A stretch of 64,000 bases of DNA from Candidatus Omnitrophica bacterium UBA6210 (GTDB taxonomy: Bacteria; Omnitrophota; Gorgyraeia; Velamenicoccales; Velamenicoccaceae). Both the position numbers and the translations under genes were made by a program. The DNA is taken from positions 180,631 through 244,630 of the forward strand of contig DISM01000005.1 of NCBI GenBank assembly GCA_002421805.1, read 5' to 3'. Below are positions 7,651 through 15,996 of this stretch, piece after piece. How positions within the stretch are numbered: the stretch's first letter is position 1; every line of letters starts with the position of its first letter. The notes under the pieces were generated by a model. The model had not been told where the DNA came from. It saw only the letters and a list, made by a program, of their open reading frames with translations, and made no database searches.

Positions 7651-9488
7651 CGAACTTATTTCTGCCGTTGCTTATCTTTGGACCTTTGCTGGCCGGTTGT
7701 CTTGTGGTCCTGGTGCCTCAAAGGGTCAGGTTTCTCAAAGAGGCATTGGTCCTTGCGGTGACGGCTGCCGATCTTGTTTTGTGCCTTCGGCTTTTTCCCG
7801 AGGAGATGACCTTGTTTTATCCTTGGGGCGCGTATGGCATTGATTTTTCCCTGAGGCTATACCGCTTCAGCGCTTTTATCCTGGCGGCGGCCGGCGGTTT
7901 CGCCTTCCTCATCGCCTTATACTCTTGTGTATTCATGTTCGCAAAGGAAAAGGGCCGCTTGTTCTTTGCCCTTTTTCTATTTTCGCTGAGCCTTGTCAAC
8001 GGCGCCGTCCTTTCAGACAACCTGATCGTCCTGCTTTTCTTCTGGGAGGGTTTGCTTTTGACCGTCTTCGGCCTTATCGCGATAGGGGGTAAGACGGCGT
8101 TTAAAACGGCGGTCAAGGCCCTCGTGATTGTCGGTGTTGCGGACCTCTGCATGATGATAGGTATCGCTCTGGTCGGGCATCTGAGCGGGACATTTGCGAT
8201 CTCGAAGATCCAGCTGTCCCTGGGAGGTCTCGGCAGTCTGGCTTTTGTCTTGATGATGATCGGGGCGATCTCCAAGGCCGGATCAATGCCGTTCCACACC
8301 TGGATACCCGATGCCAGCATCGATGCGCCCCTGCCGTTCATGGCGTTCCTTCCGGCGGCCCTCGAAAAGCTCCTGGGCATATATCTTTTGGCGAGGATTT
8401 GCCTCGATCTTTTTAAGCTGGTCCCGGAATCAGGATTGAGCATGGCGCTGATGATCATTGGTTCCGTGACGATCCTTTTGGCTGTCATGATGGCCCTGAT
8501 CCAGAAAAATTATAAACGGTTGCTTTCGTATCATGCCATCAGCCAGGTGGGTTATATGATCCTGGGGATCGGCACGGCCGTGCCGATCGGTATCGTCGGC
8601 GGCCTATTCCACATGATCAATCATGCGATGTATAAATCATGCCTCTTTTTGACTTCCGGGGCCGTGGAGCGCCAGTCGGGTACGACGGACTTGGAGCGCC
8701 TTGGGGGATTGGCCGGAAAGATGCCCGTGACGTTCCTGTGTTTCTTTATCGCGGCTGCGGCCATCTCAGGGGTGCCTCCATTCAACGGCTTTTTCTCCAA
8801 GGAATTGATCTATGACGGCGCGCTGGAAAGGGGATTGGTCTTCTATCTGGCGGCCATTTTAGGTTCCTTTCTGACGGCAGCCTCTTTTCTGAAATTGGGG
8901 CACGCGGCTTACCTGGGTCCCAAAAGCGAAGCGACACAAAAGGCCAAAGAAGCGCCTGTTATTATGCTGATACCCATGATCGTCATCGCCGCAGGCTGTG
9001 TCTATTTCGGGCTGCAGCGTTCTTTCCCGATCGGCCAGTTGGTCCAGCCGGCGATCGAGAACCATCTGGAAGGGCAGGATTTTTCTTCTCTTCTGCCCAA
9101 TAAGAAGCTTGTCGCGGTCACAGCCATCATGCTCCTGATGGCGCTTGTCAATCATATCTTGGGCGCCAAGATGAAAGGCAGCGGCTTGAAGGCTGTTGAT
9201 TATATCCACGACGCCCCTGTTCTATCCGGGCTCTATGAGAAAGCAGAAAGGCGATGCTTTGATCCGTATGAGTGGGGAAGGGTATTTATGAAAGGTTTCT
9301 CGTATCTCTTGTGGCGTCTTGACAGGGGGATCGACTGGGTCTATAACGCGGGTCTTCCGGGTTGCGCCCGGGCCCTGTCAAATACTTTAAGTCGTTGGCA
9401 CTCTGGTAGTTATGTGACATATCTCGGATGGTCGCTCGGCGGCTTGCTTGTTCTTGTGATATTTCTGTTGTCCACAAGGAGTTTTTAG
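7647..9488 (+). CDS. NuoL/HyfB-like antiporter subunit (second copy, long form)
   Basis: A 613-residue polytopic protein, the longest of the three antiporter-like subunits. It shows FWEGLLLTVFG, SKAGSMPFHTWIPDASIDAPLPFMAFLPAALEK, YKRLLSYHAISQVGYM and GVPPFNGFFSKEL. The extra C-terminal 150 residues include further membrane segments, as in NuoL/HyfB/EchA, whose C-terminus forms the lateral helix along the membrane arm; whether that helix is present here is inference. ATG 7647 overlaps the previous stop, and its stop at 9486-9488 overlaps the GTG of the next gene. Confidence 0.9.
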   Translation: MTNLFLPLLIFGPLLAGCLVVLVPQRVRFLKEALVLAVTAADLVLCLRLFPEEMTLFYPWGAYGIDFSLRLYRFSAFILAAAGGFAFLIALYSCVFMFAKEKGRLFFALFLFSLSLVNGAVLSDNLIVLLFFWEGLLLTVFGLIAIGGKTAFKTAVKALVIVGVADLCMMIGIALVGHLSGTFAISKIQLSLGGLGSLAFVLMMIGAISKAGSMPFHTWIPDASIDAPLPFMAFLPAALEKLLGIYLLARICLDLFKLVPESGLSMALMIIGSVTILLAVMMALIQKNYKRLLSYHAISQVGYMILGIGTAVPIGIVGGLFHMINHAMYKSCLFLTSGAVERQSGTTDLERLGGLAGKMPVTFLCFFIAAAAISGVPPFNGFFSKELIYDGALERGLVFYLAAILGSFLTAASFLKLGHAAYLGPKSEATQKAKEAPVIMLIPMIVIAAGCVYFGLQRSFPIGQLVQPAIENHLEGQDFSSLLPNKKLVAVTAIMLLMALVNHILGAKMKGSGLKAVDYIHDAPVLSGLYEKAERRCFDPYEWGRVFMKGFSYLLWRLDRGIDWVYNAGLPGCARALSNTLSRWHSGSYVTYLGWSLGGLLVLVIFLLSTRSF

Positions 9489-10906
9489 TGCTTTCTTTAA
9501 TGATCCTGATCCCATTGGCTTGTCTGCTTCTGATAAGCTTTTTGCCTCTCAAGGGCAAGAGGGTGGCGTTCGCTGTGGTCATGGCCTTGGCTTTTTTTCA
9601 GATCTATGCGGTGTTTTCGCCGTCCATCATGGCTAACCGTCATCTGCCGGGCTTGGCCTCTGTTTTTAATTTCACGTTAGCCGTAGACAGCCTGAGCCGC
9701 ATCATGCTTTTGTGTATCGGCATTGTTATTTTTATCGCGTTGTTGGCCGCAGGGCCTTTTGTCAAAGAAGAGGATAAGCGGTTTTATTTCTCCGGTCTCA
9801 TGATCCTGGAGCTGATGGGATTGAATGGCGTGGTCATGGTGCGGGACATCTTTTCCATGTACGTTTTCTGGGAGGTCGCCGCTGCAGCGTCTTTTGTCCT
9901 GATTGCCCTTGAAAAAAAGAGGGATCCCCTGGAAGGGGCGTTCAAGTACCTGATTTTTTCGTCTGTGGCTACGGTTTTTGTGCTTTCAGCTATCGCGATC
10001 ATCCTGCTTATTTCCGGGAGCACGAGTTTTACTGATATCCGGGTGGCGTTGCTGGTGACACCGCACAGCAACTTGATTATTCTTGCCGTCGGCGTTTTCC
10101 TGGCAGGTCTTTTTATGAAAGCGGGAGTGATGCCCTTCCATGGATATCTGCCGGACGCCTATGCCTCTGCGCCGGCCCCTGTGTCGATATTGCTTGCAGG
10201 CGTAGTCACCAAGACCCTGGGTGTCTATACGGCGATGCGCATCGTCATTGATATTTTTGGTTTTAGTACCGCACTCAAGAGCATCCTTTTATGCATTGGC
10301 CTGATCTCTGCGATATTCGGGGCCCTGGCGGCCATGGGGCAGAAGGACCTCAAGAGGCTCTTGGCGTATTCCAGTATCAGCCAGGTAGGATATATCTTTT
10401 TAGGATTCGGTTGCGGAACGCCGCTGGGCATAGCCGCGGCCATATTCCATATCTTTAACCACACGGTGTTTAAATCGCTCCTCTTTGTGAATGCGGCGGC
10501 CGTTGAGGACCGCCTGGGGACTCTGGACATGGGCCGGATGTCGGGCTTGGCCTCCAGGATGCCCATCACAGGGACAACGTCTGTTTTGGCGTCTTTATCC
10601 CTGTCGGGCGTTCCGCCGCTGGCCGGTTTCTGGAGCAAGCTGTTTATCATCCTGGCCCTCTGGCAGAGCGGTCTTTATGGGGTGGCTGTCACTGCGGTCC
10701 TGACAAGCCTGTTAACGCTGGCTTATATGCTGCTTTTGCAGCGCCGGGTCTTTTTTGGGACGCCGGAGAAGAACATGGCGGGCGTTGTCGAGGCGGGATT
10801 CAATTTGACATTGCCCGCGGTTATTCTGGCTATCCTGATCGCAGGCGTTGGTTTGTTCTTCCCGTATGTCGTGCATACGGTTATTTTTCCCGTGGTTTCT
10901 TTTTAG
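9488..10906 (+). CDS. NuoN/HyfF-like antiporter subunit (third copy)
   Basis: A 472-residue polytopic membrane protein with FWEVAAAASFVLIALEK, MKAGVMPFHGYLPDAYASAPAPVS, DLKRLLAYSSISQVGYIFLGFG and GVPPLAGFWSK. I place the start at GTG 9488 because AAGGAG (9477-9482) lies 5 bp upstream and the GTG shares its first base with the preceding TAG (TAGTG coupling); an upstream ATG at 9428 would run 60 bp into the previous gene with unrelated sequence. With the two earlier genes it completes three antiporter-like channels, the same number as in complex I. Confidence 0.88.
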   Translation: MLSLMILIPLACLLLISFLPLKGKRVAFAVVMALAFFQIYAVFSPSIMANRHLPGLASVFNFTLAVDSLSRIMLLCIGIVIFIALLAAGPFVKEEDKRFYFSGLMILELMGLNGVVMVRDIFSMYVFWEVAAAASFVLIALEKKRDPLEGAFKYLIFSSVATVFVLSAIAIILLISGSTSFTDIRVALLVTPHSNLIILAVGVFLAGLFMKAGVMPFHGYLPDAYASAPAPVSILLAGVVTKTLGVYTAMRIVIDIFGFSTALKSILLCIGLISAIFGALAAMGQKDLKRLLAYSSISQVGYIFLGFGCGTPLGIAAAIFHIFNHTVFKSLLFVNAAAVEDRLGTLDMGRMSGLASRMPITGTTSVLASLSLSGVPPLAGFWSKLFIILALWQSGLYGVAVTAVLTSLLTLAYMLLLQRRVFFGTPEKNMAGVVEAGFNLTLPAVILAILIAGVGLFFPYVVHTVIFPVVSF

Positions 10907-10938
10907 GCGGACTTTTTGATAGGTGGAAGAGAAGGCGC

Positions 10939-11442
10939 ATGGGCACACAAGCATTGAATATGGATATCGTCATACTTTTTTTGATGGCGCTGGCTGCGTT
11001 ATGGACGGTCATGACCCGCAGCCTCCTGAGGTCTGCCATCGGTTTGGCCCTGACGAGCGCCATGCTGACGATCCTGATGTTTCGTCTCCATGCGCCCCTG
11101 GCGGCTGTTTTTGAGTTGTCGGTCTGTTCGGGGCTCATCTCCGTCGTTTTTATTGCGACCATCAGCGTGACCCAGCCTATGTCACAGGAGAAAGTCCTGC
11201 AGCATATGAGGGACAGGCTCGAGAGGTTCTGGTATCTGCCGATCCTTCTGGTCCTGATAGGCATTGTCCTGAGTTTTGTGAGTTTTAAATTTAATCTGAG
11301 CGTGCCGCTGCCGGAGATAGAAAAAGATCCGCGCGTCGTCCTCTGGAACCAGAGGCCTTTGGATCTCCTGGGCCAGATCATCATGCTGTTGACGGGTGTC
11401 TTCGGCATCATCATTCTCTTCAGGGAGGCTAAACAGAAATGA
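10939..11442 (+). CDS. NuoJ-like membrane subunit
   Basis: 167 residues with about five hydrophobic segments: LFLMALAALWTVMTRSLLRSAIGLALTSAMLTILM at the start, LSVCSGLISVVFIATISVT in the middle and LLGQIIMLLTGVFGIIILF at the end. Position (before a NuoK-like gene) and pattern fit the NuoJ/HyfE-N or MbhD/E type subunits that link the antiporters to the NuoH-like subunit. Sequence conservation in this group is low, so the call leans on context. Its stop overlaps the next start (ATGA). Confidence 0.75.
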   Translation: MGTQALNMDIVILFLMALAALWTVMTRSLLRSAIGLALTSAMLTILMFRLHAPLAAVFELSVCSGLISVVFIATISVTQPMSQEKVLQHMRDRLERFWYLPILLVLIGIVLSFVSFKFNLSVPLPEIEKDPRVVLWNQRPLDLLGQIIMLLTGVFGIIILFREAKQK

Positions 11443-11759
11443 GCGCTCAGGCATTGACGTTATTCTGGCCGTTTTGTTTGTTTATTGTCGTCTTGTTTGT
11501 CATCGGTTTTTACTGCCTGCTTGTGACCTTTAACCTGATCCGCGCCCTGATCGGCCTGGAACTGCTGATCAAGGCGGTGACGCTGCTGCTTGTCCTGGTG
11601 GGTTATGTCACGGCGCACGAGGCGTTGGTCCAGAGCCTGGTGATCACACTCATCGTCATGGAAGTCGTCATCATCGCCGTGGCCGCCGGGATCGCTCTGG
11701 GCCTGCATCGGCATAACAAGAACCTGGATACCAGGCAATTGCGAAATCTCAAAGGCTAG
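11439..11759 (+). CDS. NuoK/MnhC-like membrane subunit
   Basis: 106 residues with three transmembrane helices. FNLIRALIGLELLIKAVTLLLVLVG matches the NuoK block that carries the conserved membrane glutamate (here in GLELL), and a second acidic residue lies in LVITLIVMEVVIIAVAAGIAL, as in complex I, where the two glutamates form part of the proton path. It overlaps the NuoJ-like gene by 4 bp. Confidence 0.88.
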   Translation: MSAQALTLFWPFCLFIVVLFVIGFYCLLVTFNLIRALIGLELLIKAVTLLLVLVGYVTAHEALVQSLVITLIVMEVVIIAVAAGIALGLHRHNKNLDTRQLRNLKG

Positions 11760-11828
11760 CCCTGCAAGAGCTCCGTCCAGGCCCGGCCTTCGGCAGGGGC
11801 TAAGCTGAGGAGTATGGAAGGGTTTATT

Positions 11829-12164
11829 ATGGAACAATTGTTGCTGACTCCGCCTGTTGTTTTTGCCATCGTTTTTCTCTTTGTGCTGCTTCTTTCGACG
11901 GCCCTTTCGAGGCTGTCTTATAAAAAGAAAGAAAAAAGAGAGGAAGGGACGGGGAAGGCCTATGCCTGCGGCGAGGACGTCGAAGACCATATGGCGCAGC
12001 CGGACTACAGCCAGTTTTTTCCCTTTGCATTTTTCTTTACGGTCGCGCATGTGGCGACCATGATGATAACAGCCATCCCTCTGGAGTCTATCAATACGCT
12101 GATCATGGCGGAATTGTATATCGTCGGCGTTGTGGCAGGCCTATTTATCCTGTTTAGGAGATGA
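11829..12164 (+). CDS. NuoA-like membrane subunit
   Basis: 111 residues, three predicted transmembrane helices. YACGEDVEDHMAQPDYSQFFPFAFFFTVAHVATMM resembles the NuoA loop in which a cysteine and acidic residues precede the second helix (YECG-type motif). NuoA counterparts are usual in complex I and Fpo but not in the minimal Ech, Hyc or Hyf hydrogenases, which makes its presence here notable. I choose ATG 11829 (GGAAGGG at 11816-11822) over ATG 11814, where the nearest GAGGAG would be too close. Confidence 0.75.
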   Translation: MEQLLLTPPVVFAIVFLFVLLLSTALSRLSYKKKEKREEGTGKAYACGEDVEDHMAQPDYSQFFPFAFFFTVAHVATMMITAIPLESINTLIMAELYIVGVVAGLFILFRR

Positions 12165-12165
12165 C

Positions 12166-12687
12166 ATGAAGTTATTTCGTAAGATCGTCAATTGGGCGCG
12201 GATTAAATCGCCGTGGATCCTGCACTTCAATTCCGGCGCCTGCAATGCCTGTGATATCGAGATCGTGGCGGCACTGACTCCCCTTTACGACGTGGAGCGT
12301 TTCGGGATCCAGTTGAAGGGGACACCGCGGCACGCGGATGTTCTGGTCTGCTCCGGCCCCGTCACCAGGCAGATCCAGGACAGGCTCAAGCGTATTTACG
12401 ACCAGATGGCCGAACCGAAGTTTGTCGTCGCCGTGGGCGCCTGCGCGTGCGGCGGGGGTGTTTTCAAGGGGTGTTACAATGTGCGCGGCGGCATCGATGA
12501 GGTCATCCCTGTTTCCGCCTATATCCCCGGCTGCCCTGCCGGCCCGAAGGCGATCATTGACGGCGTGGTCAAATTATTGTCGAGCTTAGAAGAGGATGAG
12601 GCGTCAACGGGCGAGGAGCCGCAGAAGGTTCATGATGGATCCACGGACAGCAAGACGGAGTGTCCGCATTCAGGAGAGACCCCATGA
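12166..12687 (+). CDS. [NiFe]-hydrogenase small subunit (EchC/HycG/NuoB-like)
   Basis: 173 residues carrying the proximal [4Fe-4S] cluster that passes electrons to or from the large subunit. Ligands are visible as C26 and C29 in SGACNACDIE, C93 in VGACACGGG and C123 in PGCPAGP. The C-x2-C spacing is the hydrogenase form; complex I NuoB has adjacent cysteines. A 28-residue or so acidic, low-complexity tail follows the conserved core. AGGAG at 12155-12159 precedes ATG 12166. Confidence 0.93.
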   Translation: MKLFRKIVNWARIKSPWILHFNSGACNACDIEIVAALTPLYDVERFGIQLKGTPRHADVLVCSGPVTRQIQDRLKRIYDQMAEPKFVVAVGACACGGGVFKGCYNVRGGIDEVIPVSAYIPGCPAGPKAIIDGVVKLLSSLEEDEASTGEEPQKVHDGSTDSKTECPHSGETP

Positions 12688-13151
12688 GCTACGAAGAGGA
12701 TATCCGGCAAGAGACGGTCAGGCGGTTCGATTTTCTTAAAGATTCCTTCAAGATTGTCAGGCCGCGGCGGCTGACGCTTGATGTCGCTTATGAGAAGTTT
12801 TCCGAAGTTTTTGATTTTCTCGTCCATCAGGGAAAATTCGACATCTTGTGCGCGATCACAGGCACAGATGAAGGGGAGGACCTCGGTTTTATCTATCACC
12901 TTGCCCAGGAGAGCGGGGTCACGCTGAATCTCAAGACGCGCGTGCCGAAATCGCATCCGGTCATTCAGACGATCACCGGCGTTTTCCCAGGCGCAGAGAT
13001 ATATGAGCGCGAAATTGTCGATCTGTTCGGCGCAAAGGTGCAGGGGCTGCGTCAGGGCAATCGCTATCCTCTGACGGACGACTGGCCTGAGGATGAGCAC
13101 CCTTTGCGAAAAGACTGGAAGCCGGCGAACGGTTCCGGCAGGGAGATGTAA
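12684..13151 (+). CDS. NuoC-like subunit (30 kDa type)
   Basis: 155 residues. The signature of the complex I 30-kDa family is present at the C-terminal half: SHPVIQTITGVFPGAEIYEREIVDLFGAKVQG followed by RYPLTDDWPEDEHPLRKD. It lies between the small and large subunits and helps dock the large subunit; in Hyc/Hyf this domain is fused to the large subunit, while here it is separate. Start ATG 12684 overlaps the previous stop by 4 bp and has GGAGAG upstream. Confidence 0.92.
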   Translation: MSYEEDIRQETVRRFDFLKDSFKIVRPRRLTLDVAYEKFSEVFDFLVHQGKFDILCAITGTDEGEDLGFIYHLAQESGVTLNLKTRVPKSHPVIQTITGVFPGAEIYEREIVDLFGAKVQGLRQGNRYPLTDDWPEDEHPLRKDWKPANGSGREM

Positions 13152-13152
13152 T

Positions 13153-14400
13153 ATGCATGATTCCCACGAGCACGAACACGAGTTTAAGATTCCCCTGGGG
13201 CCTCAGCATCCTGCTTTAAAGGAACCCGAGAACTTCAGTATTGCCCTGAAGGGTGAAAAGATCATGGGTGTGGATATCCGCCTGGGATATAACCACCGCG
13301 GCATAGAAAAGGCCTGCGAAGAAAGGACTTTTTTGCAGGACGTCTATCTGATCGAAAGGGTCTGCGGTATCTGTTCGCATTCTCATTCCAGCGCTTATGT
13401 CCAGGCGGTTGAGGAGATCGCCGGCCTGTCTGTGCCCCGGCGGGCCCTTTATATCCGCACCCTGATCGGCGAGCTCGAAAGAGTGCACAGCCATTTCCTC
13501 TGGCTGGGTGTGGCAGGCCATGAGATCGGTTTCGATACGCTCCTGATGTATACCTGGCGCGACCGCGAGATCGTGATGGACCTTTTGGCCCAATTAACGG
13601 GGAACCGCGTCAATTACGGCATCAATACCATCGGCGGGGTCAGGCGGGACATCACGCCGGAATACGGAAAGGACATCCTTGCCGCGATAGCGACCCTGGA
13701 AGAACGGACCAAATATTATATCCAGATCGCGACAGAAGAAACGTCGATCATCAAACGGCTTTCCGGCGTCGGGATGATCTCCAGGCAAGATGCGGTCCGC
13801 CTGGGCGCCGTGGGGCCTACGGCGCGGGCTTCCGGCGTGGACCGCGATATCCGCCGCGAGGACCCCTATGCCGCTTATGCCGAGCTGGATTTTAACGTCA
13901 TTACGGACGACCATTGCGATGTCTTTGGCCGCACAGTCGTGCGTTTAAAGGAACTCCTGGAGTCTTTTAAGATCATTCGGCAGGTCGTCGCCAAAATACC
14001 CGACGGACCGATCGCCGTCAGGGCCCCGCGCAAGATCCCTGCAGGAGAGGCCTTGAGCCGTTACGAAGCGCCGCGAGGCGAAGATGTCCATTATGTCAAA
14101 TCCAACGGGGGAGAGAAGCCCGAGCGCGTCAAAGTGCGGGCCCCGACCCTGGCGAATATTCAGACCGTCAAGCATATGCTACGGGACAGGTTTCTCGCCG
14201 ACATGCCGATCGTGATCGCCGCCATTGATCCGTGTTTTTCCTGCACGGACAGGCTGGTGGGCGTCCGGCATCTCGATAACCACAAGAGAGAGACGCTTTC
14301 CTGGGAGAACCTGCGGTTGTTCAGTCTGGGGTGGCATCGCGCCAGAGGATTCGATGTCGCCATTGCCGAGAAGAAACTCCACAATTTAATGGAGCATTGA
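13153..14400 (+). CDS. [NiFe]-hydrogenase large subunit, group 4 (NuoD-related)
   Basis: 415 residues. Both nickel-iron ligand motifs are intact: RVCGICSHSH with C71 and C74, and DPCFSCTDR with C361 and C364. Complex I NuoD lacks these cysteines, so this is a catalytic hydrogenase subunit that reduces protons or oxidises H2 on the cytoplasmic side of the membrane. Forty-eight residues follow R367, matching the removable C-terminal extension of group 4 large subunits, and a maturation protease gene lies downstream. ATG 13153 directly follows the previous stop at 13149-13151 and fits the homologous start; the TGA overlaps the next ATG. Confidence 0.95.
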   Translation: MHDSHEHEHEFKIPLGPQHPALKEPENFSIALKGEKIMGVDIRLGYNHRGIEKACEERTFLQDVYLIERVCGICSHSHSSAYVQAVEEIAGLSVPRRALYIRTLIGELERVHSHFLWLGVAGHEIGFDTLLMYTWRDREIVMDLLAQLTGNRVNYGINTIGGVRRDITPEYGKDILAAIATLEERTKYYIQIATEETSIIKRLSGVGMISRQDAVRLGAVGPTARASGVDRDIRREDPYAAYAELDFNVITDDHCDVFGRTVVRLKELLESFKIIRQVVAKIPDGPIAVRAPRKIPAGEALSRYEAPRGEDVHYVKSNGGEKPERVKVRAPTLANIQTVKHMLRDRFLADMPIVIAAIDPCFSCTDRLVGVRHLDNHKRETLSWENLRLFSLGWHRARGFDVAIAEKKLHNLMEH

Positions 14401-15335
14401 TGTCCGCTTTGTTTTCTATCCTCATATATCCGGGCTTCCTGTTTCTGGCTTTATTCGGCTTGATCGCGGAATTCATCGACCGCAAGCTTTACGCCCGCAT
14501 GCAGAACAGGCAGGGGCCTCCCTGGTTCCAGCCTCTGGCGGATTTTATCAAGCTTTTGGGCAAAGAAGATATCGTGCCGGACGAAGCCAATCCGCGGATG
14601 TTCCGGCTGATGCCGCTTTTTGCTTTGACGGCAGTCGTTTCATCCATCATCTATATCCCGTTGTGGAAGACAGGGGCCCTGTATTCATTCTCCGGGGACC
14701 TGGTCGTTGTCCTCTATTTGTTGACGCTTCCGACGCTTGCGTTTTTTATCGGAGGGTGGTATTCGACGTCCCTCTATGCGCGTATCGGTTCGGTGAGATC
14801 GCTGACGCAGATGTTCGCGTATGAAGTGCCCTTGTTCATGGGGCTTTTTTCACCGGCGCTCTTGGCTGACAGCTGGACGTTGAGCGAAATCTCCCAATTT
14901 TATGTGGACCACCCGATGTACAGTTTTTTTAATGTCCTGGGATTCGCCATATCTCTTATCGCGCTTTTGGGAAAATTGGAAAAAGCGCCGTTCGATATCC
15001 CCGAGGCGGAAACAGAGATCGTTGCCGGCACCTTCACGGAATATTCAGGGCGGCTCTTTGCGTTCTTTCGCCTCAGCATTGATATCGAGATGGTCGTTGG
15101 GGCGTCGCTTCTGGCCGCGGTCTTTCTGCCGTTTGGTTTGAGTGGAGATGCGGTCATCGGATTTCTGATCTATATCCTTAAAGTCCTGCTGGTTGTTTTT
15201 CTTCTGACGCTTGCCCGCACGATATTCGCGCGGATGCGCATCGACCAGATGGTGAGGTTTTGCTGGAAGTATCTTGTGCCTCTGGCGTTGGTGCAGCTTT
15301 TAGCCATTCTGCTTGTGAAAGGAGTGGTGTTATAG
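14400..15335 (+). CDS. NuoH/EchB/HycD-like membrane subunit
   Basis: 311 residues with about eight transmembrane helices. Conserved blocks are the start FLALFGLIAEFIDRKLYARMQNRQGPPW and PLADFIKLLGKEDIVP, and the central cytoplasmic loop KAPFDIPEAETEIVAGTFTEYSGRLFAFF, whose acidic residues line the junction between redox and membrane arms. It anchors the hydrogenase module to the membrane. ATG 14400 shares its first base with the preceding TGA (TGATG). Confidence 0.95.
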   Translation: MSALFSILIYPGFLFLALFGLIAEFIDRKLYARMQNRQGPPWFQPLADFIKLLGKEDIVPDEANPRMFRLMPLFALTAVVSSIIYIPLWKTGALYSFSGDLVVVLYLLTLPTLAFFIGGWYSTSLYARIGSVRSLTQMFAYEVPLFMGLFSPALLADSWTLSEISQFYVDHPMYSFFNVLGFAISLIALLGKLEKAPFDIPEAETEIVAGTFTEYSGRLFAFFRLSIDIEMVVGASLLAAVFLPFGLSGDAVIGFLIYILKVLLVVFLLTLARTIFARMRIDQMVRFCWKYLVPLALVQLLAILLVKGVVL

Positions 15336-15709
15336 TGAAGCCCGGAAGAATGCTTAATCTGGTCCTGCAGTCCCTGTTTAAGAGACCCGCCACGTTGAAT
15401 TATCCCGTGGACAAGTCCGGCATGCCCAAAGGGTTTCGCGGCAAGATCACCTTTGATCCTTCCAAATGCATCGGTTGCAGGATGTGCATGCGGGATTGTC
15501 CGGCCAATGCCATCACGATTAACAAAGTCGGCGAAAAACGCTTTGAGGCCGTTTTTGACCTGGGGCGCTGCATTTATTGCGCGCAGTGTGTGGATTCCTG
15601 TTTGAAAAGAGCTCTTGTGTCTAGTCCTGAGTTTGAACTGGCCCAACTGGATAAAAAAAAGCTCAAGGTCGTATTTCATCCGCCTGCGCAGGAGGCCTCG
15701 GGCCTTTAG
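15335..15709 (+). CDS. Two-[4Fe-4S] ferredoxin-like subunit (EchF/HycF/NuoI-like)
   Basis: 124 residues with two complete cluster motifs, C45-x2-C48-x2-C51-x3-C55 and C79-x2-C82-x2-C85-x3-C89, each closed by a further residue block typical of NuoI. It would carry electrons between soluble ferredoxin (or a dehydrogenase partner) and the small subunit. I start it at GTG 15335, which shares its G with the preceding TAG and has AAAGGAG at 15318-15324; the next ATG (15350) would be too far from it. It is the last subunit gene of the operon. Confidence 0.93.
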   Translation: MKPGRMLNLVLQSLFKRPATLNYPVDKSGMPKGFRGKITFDPSKCIGCRMCMRDCPANAITINKVGEKRFEAVFDLGRCIYCAQCVDSCLKRALVSSPEFELAQLDKKKLKVVFHPPAQEASGL

Positions 15710-15996
15710 CCCGTGGAGGCCCGCCTCGCCGCTCTGTGGTGGGCGAGGTCTCGCCAGGGGCGGAAATGCGAACAACCTGCTTCGGCGAGATGTCCTGTGC
15801 TTCACTCAAATGTTTTCGTTTTAGCTTCGTAGGAACTATCTCTGCGAAGCTGTGCACGAAAGTAGCACAGCGTAGCAGGATGTCGCTCGATTGTCCGTGG
15901 CCGACTCCATGCGGATGACCTCTCCGAAGCCAAGCGCGAAAGCTGCTTGGCGAAGGAGGGCCATCGAGGGCCGCAGACTTTACTCCGTGGGGTTCC
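15710..15996 (+). repeat. 287-bp gene-free stretch made of hairpins
   Basis: At least three stem-loops follow one another: CCTCGCC/GGCGAGG (15724-15730 with 15742-15748), an imperfect 14-bp stem with nine-base loop ACGAAAGTA (about 15842-15878), and a third at 15919-15960 built on CCAAGC/GCTTGG around GCGAAAGCT. The last two share CGAAGC arms and a GAAAG loop core, so they look like two copies of one palindromic element. No coding frame is credible. The stretch separates the hydrogenase subunits from their protease gene. Confidence 0.6.

Noticed and set aside
6193..15709. NADH:quinone oxidoreductase (complex I)
   Set aside because: The large subunit has all four Ni-Fe cysteines, the small subunit has C-x2-C, no NuoE, NuoF or NuoG is present and a hydrogenase maturation protease follows.
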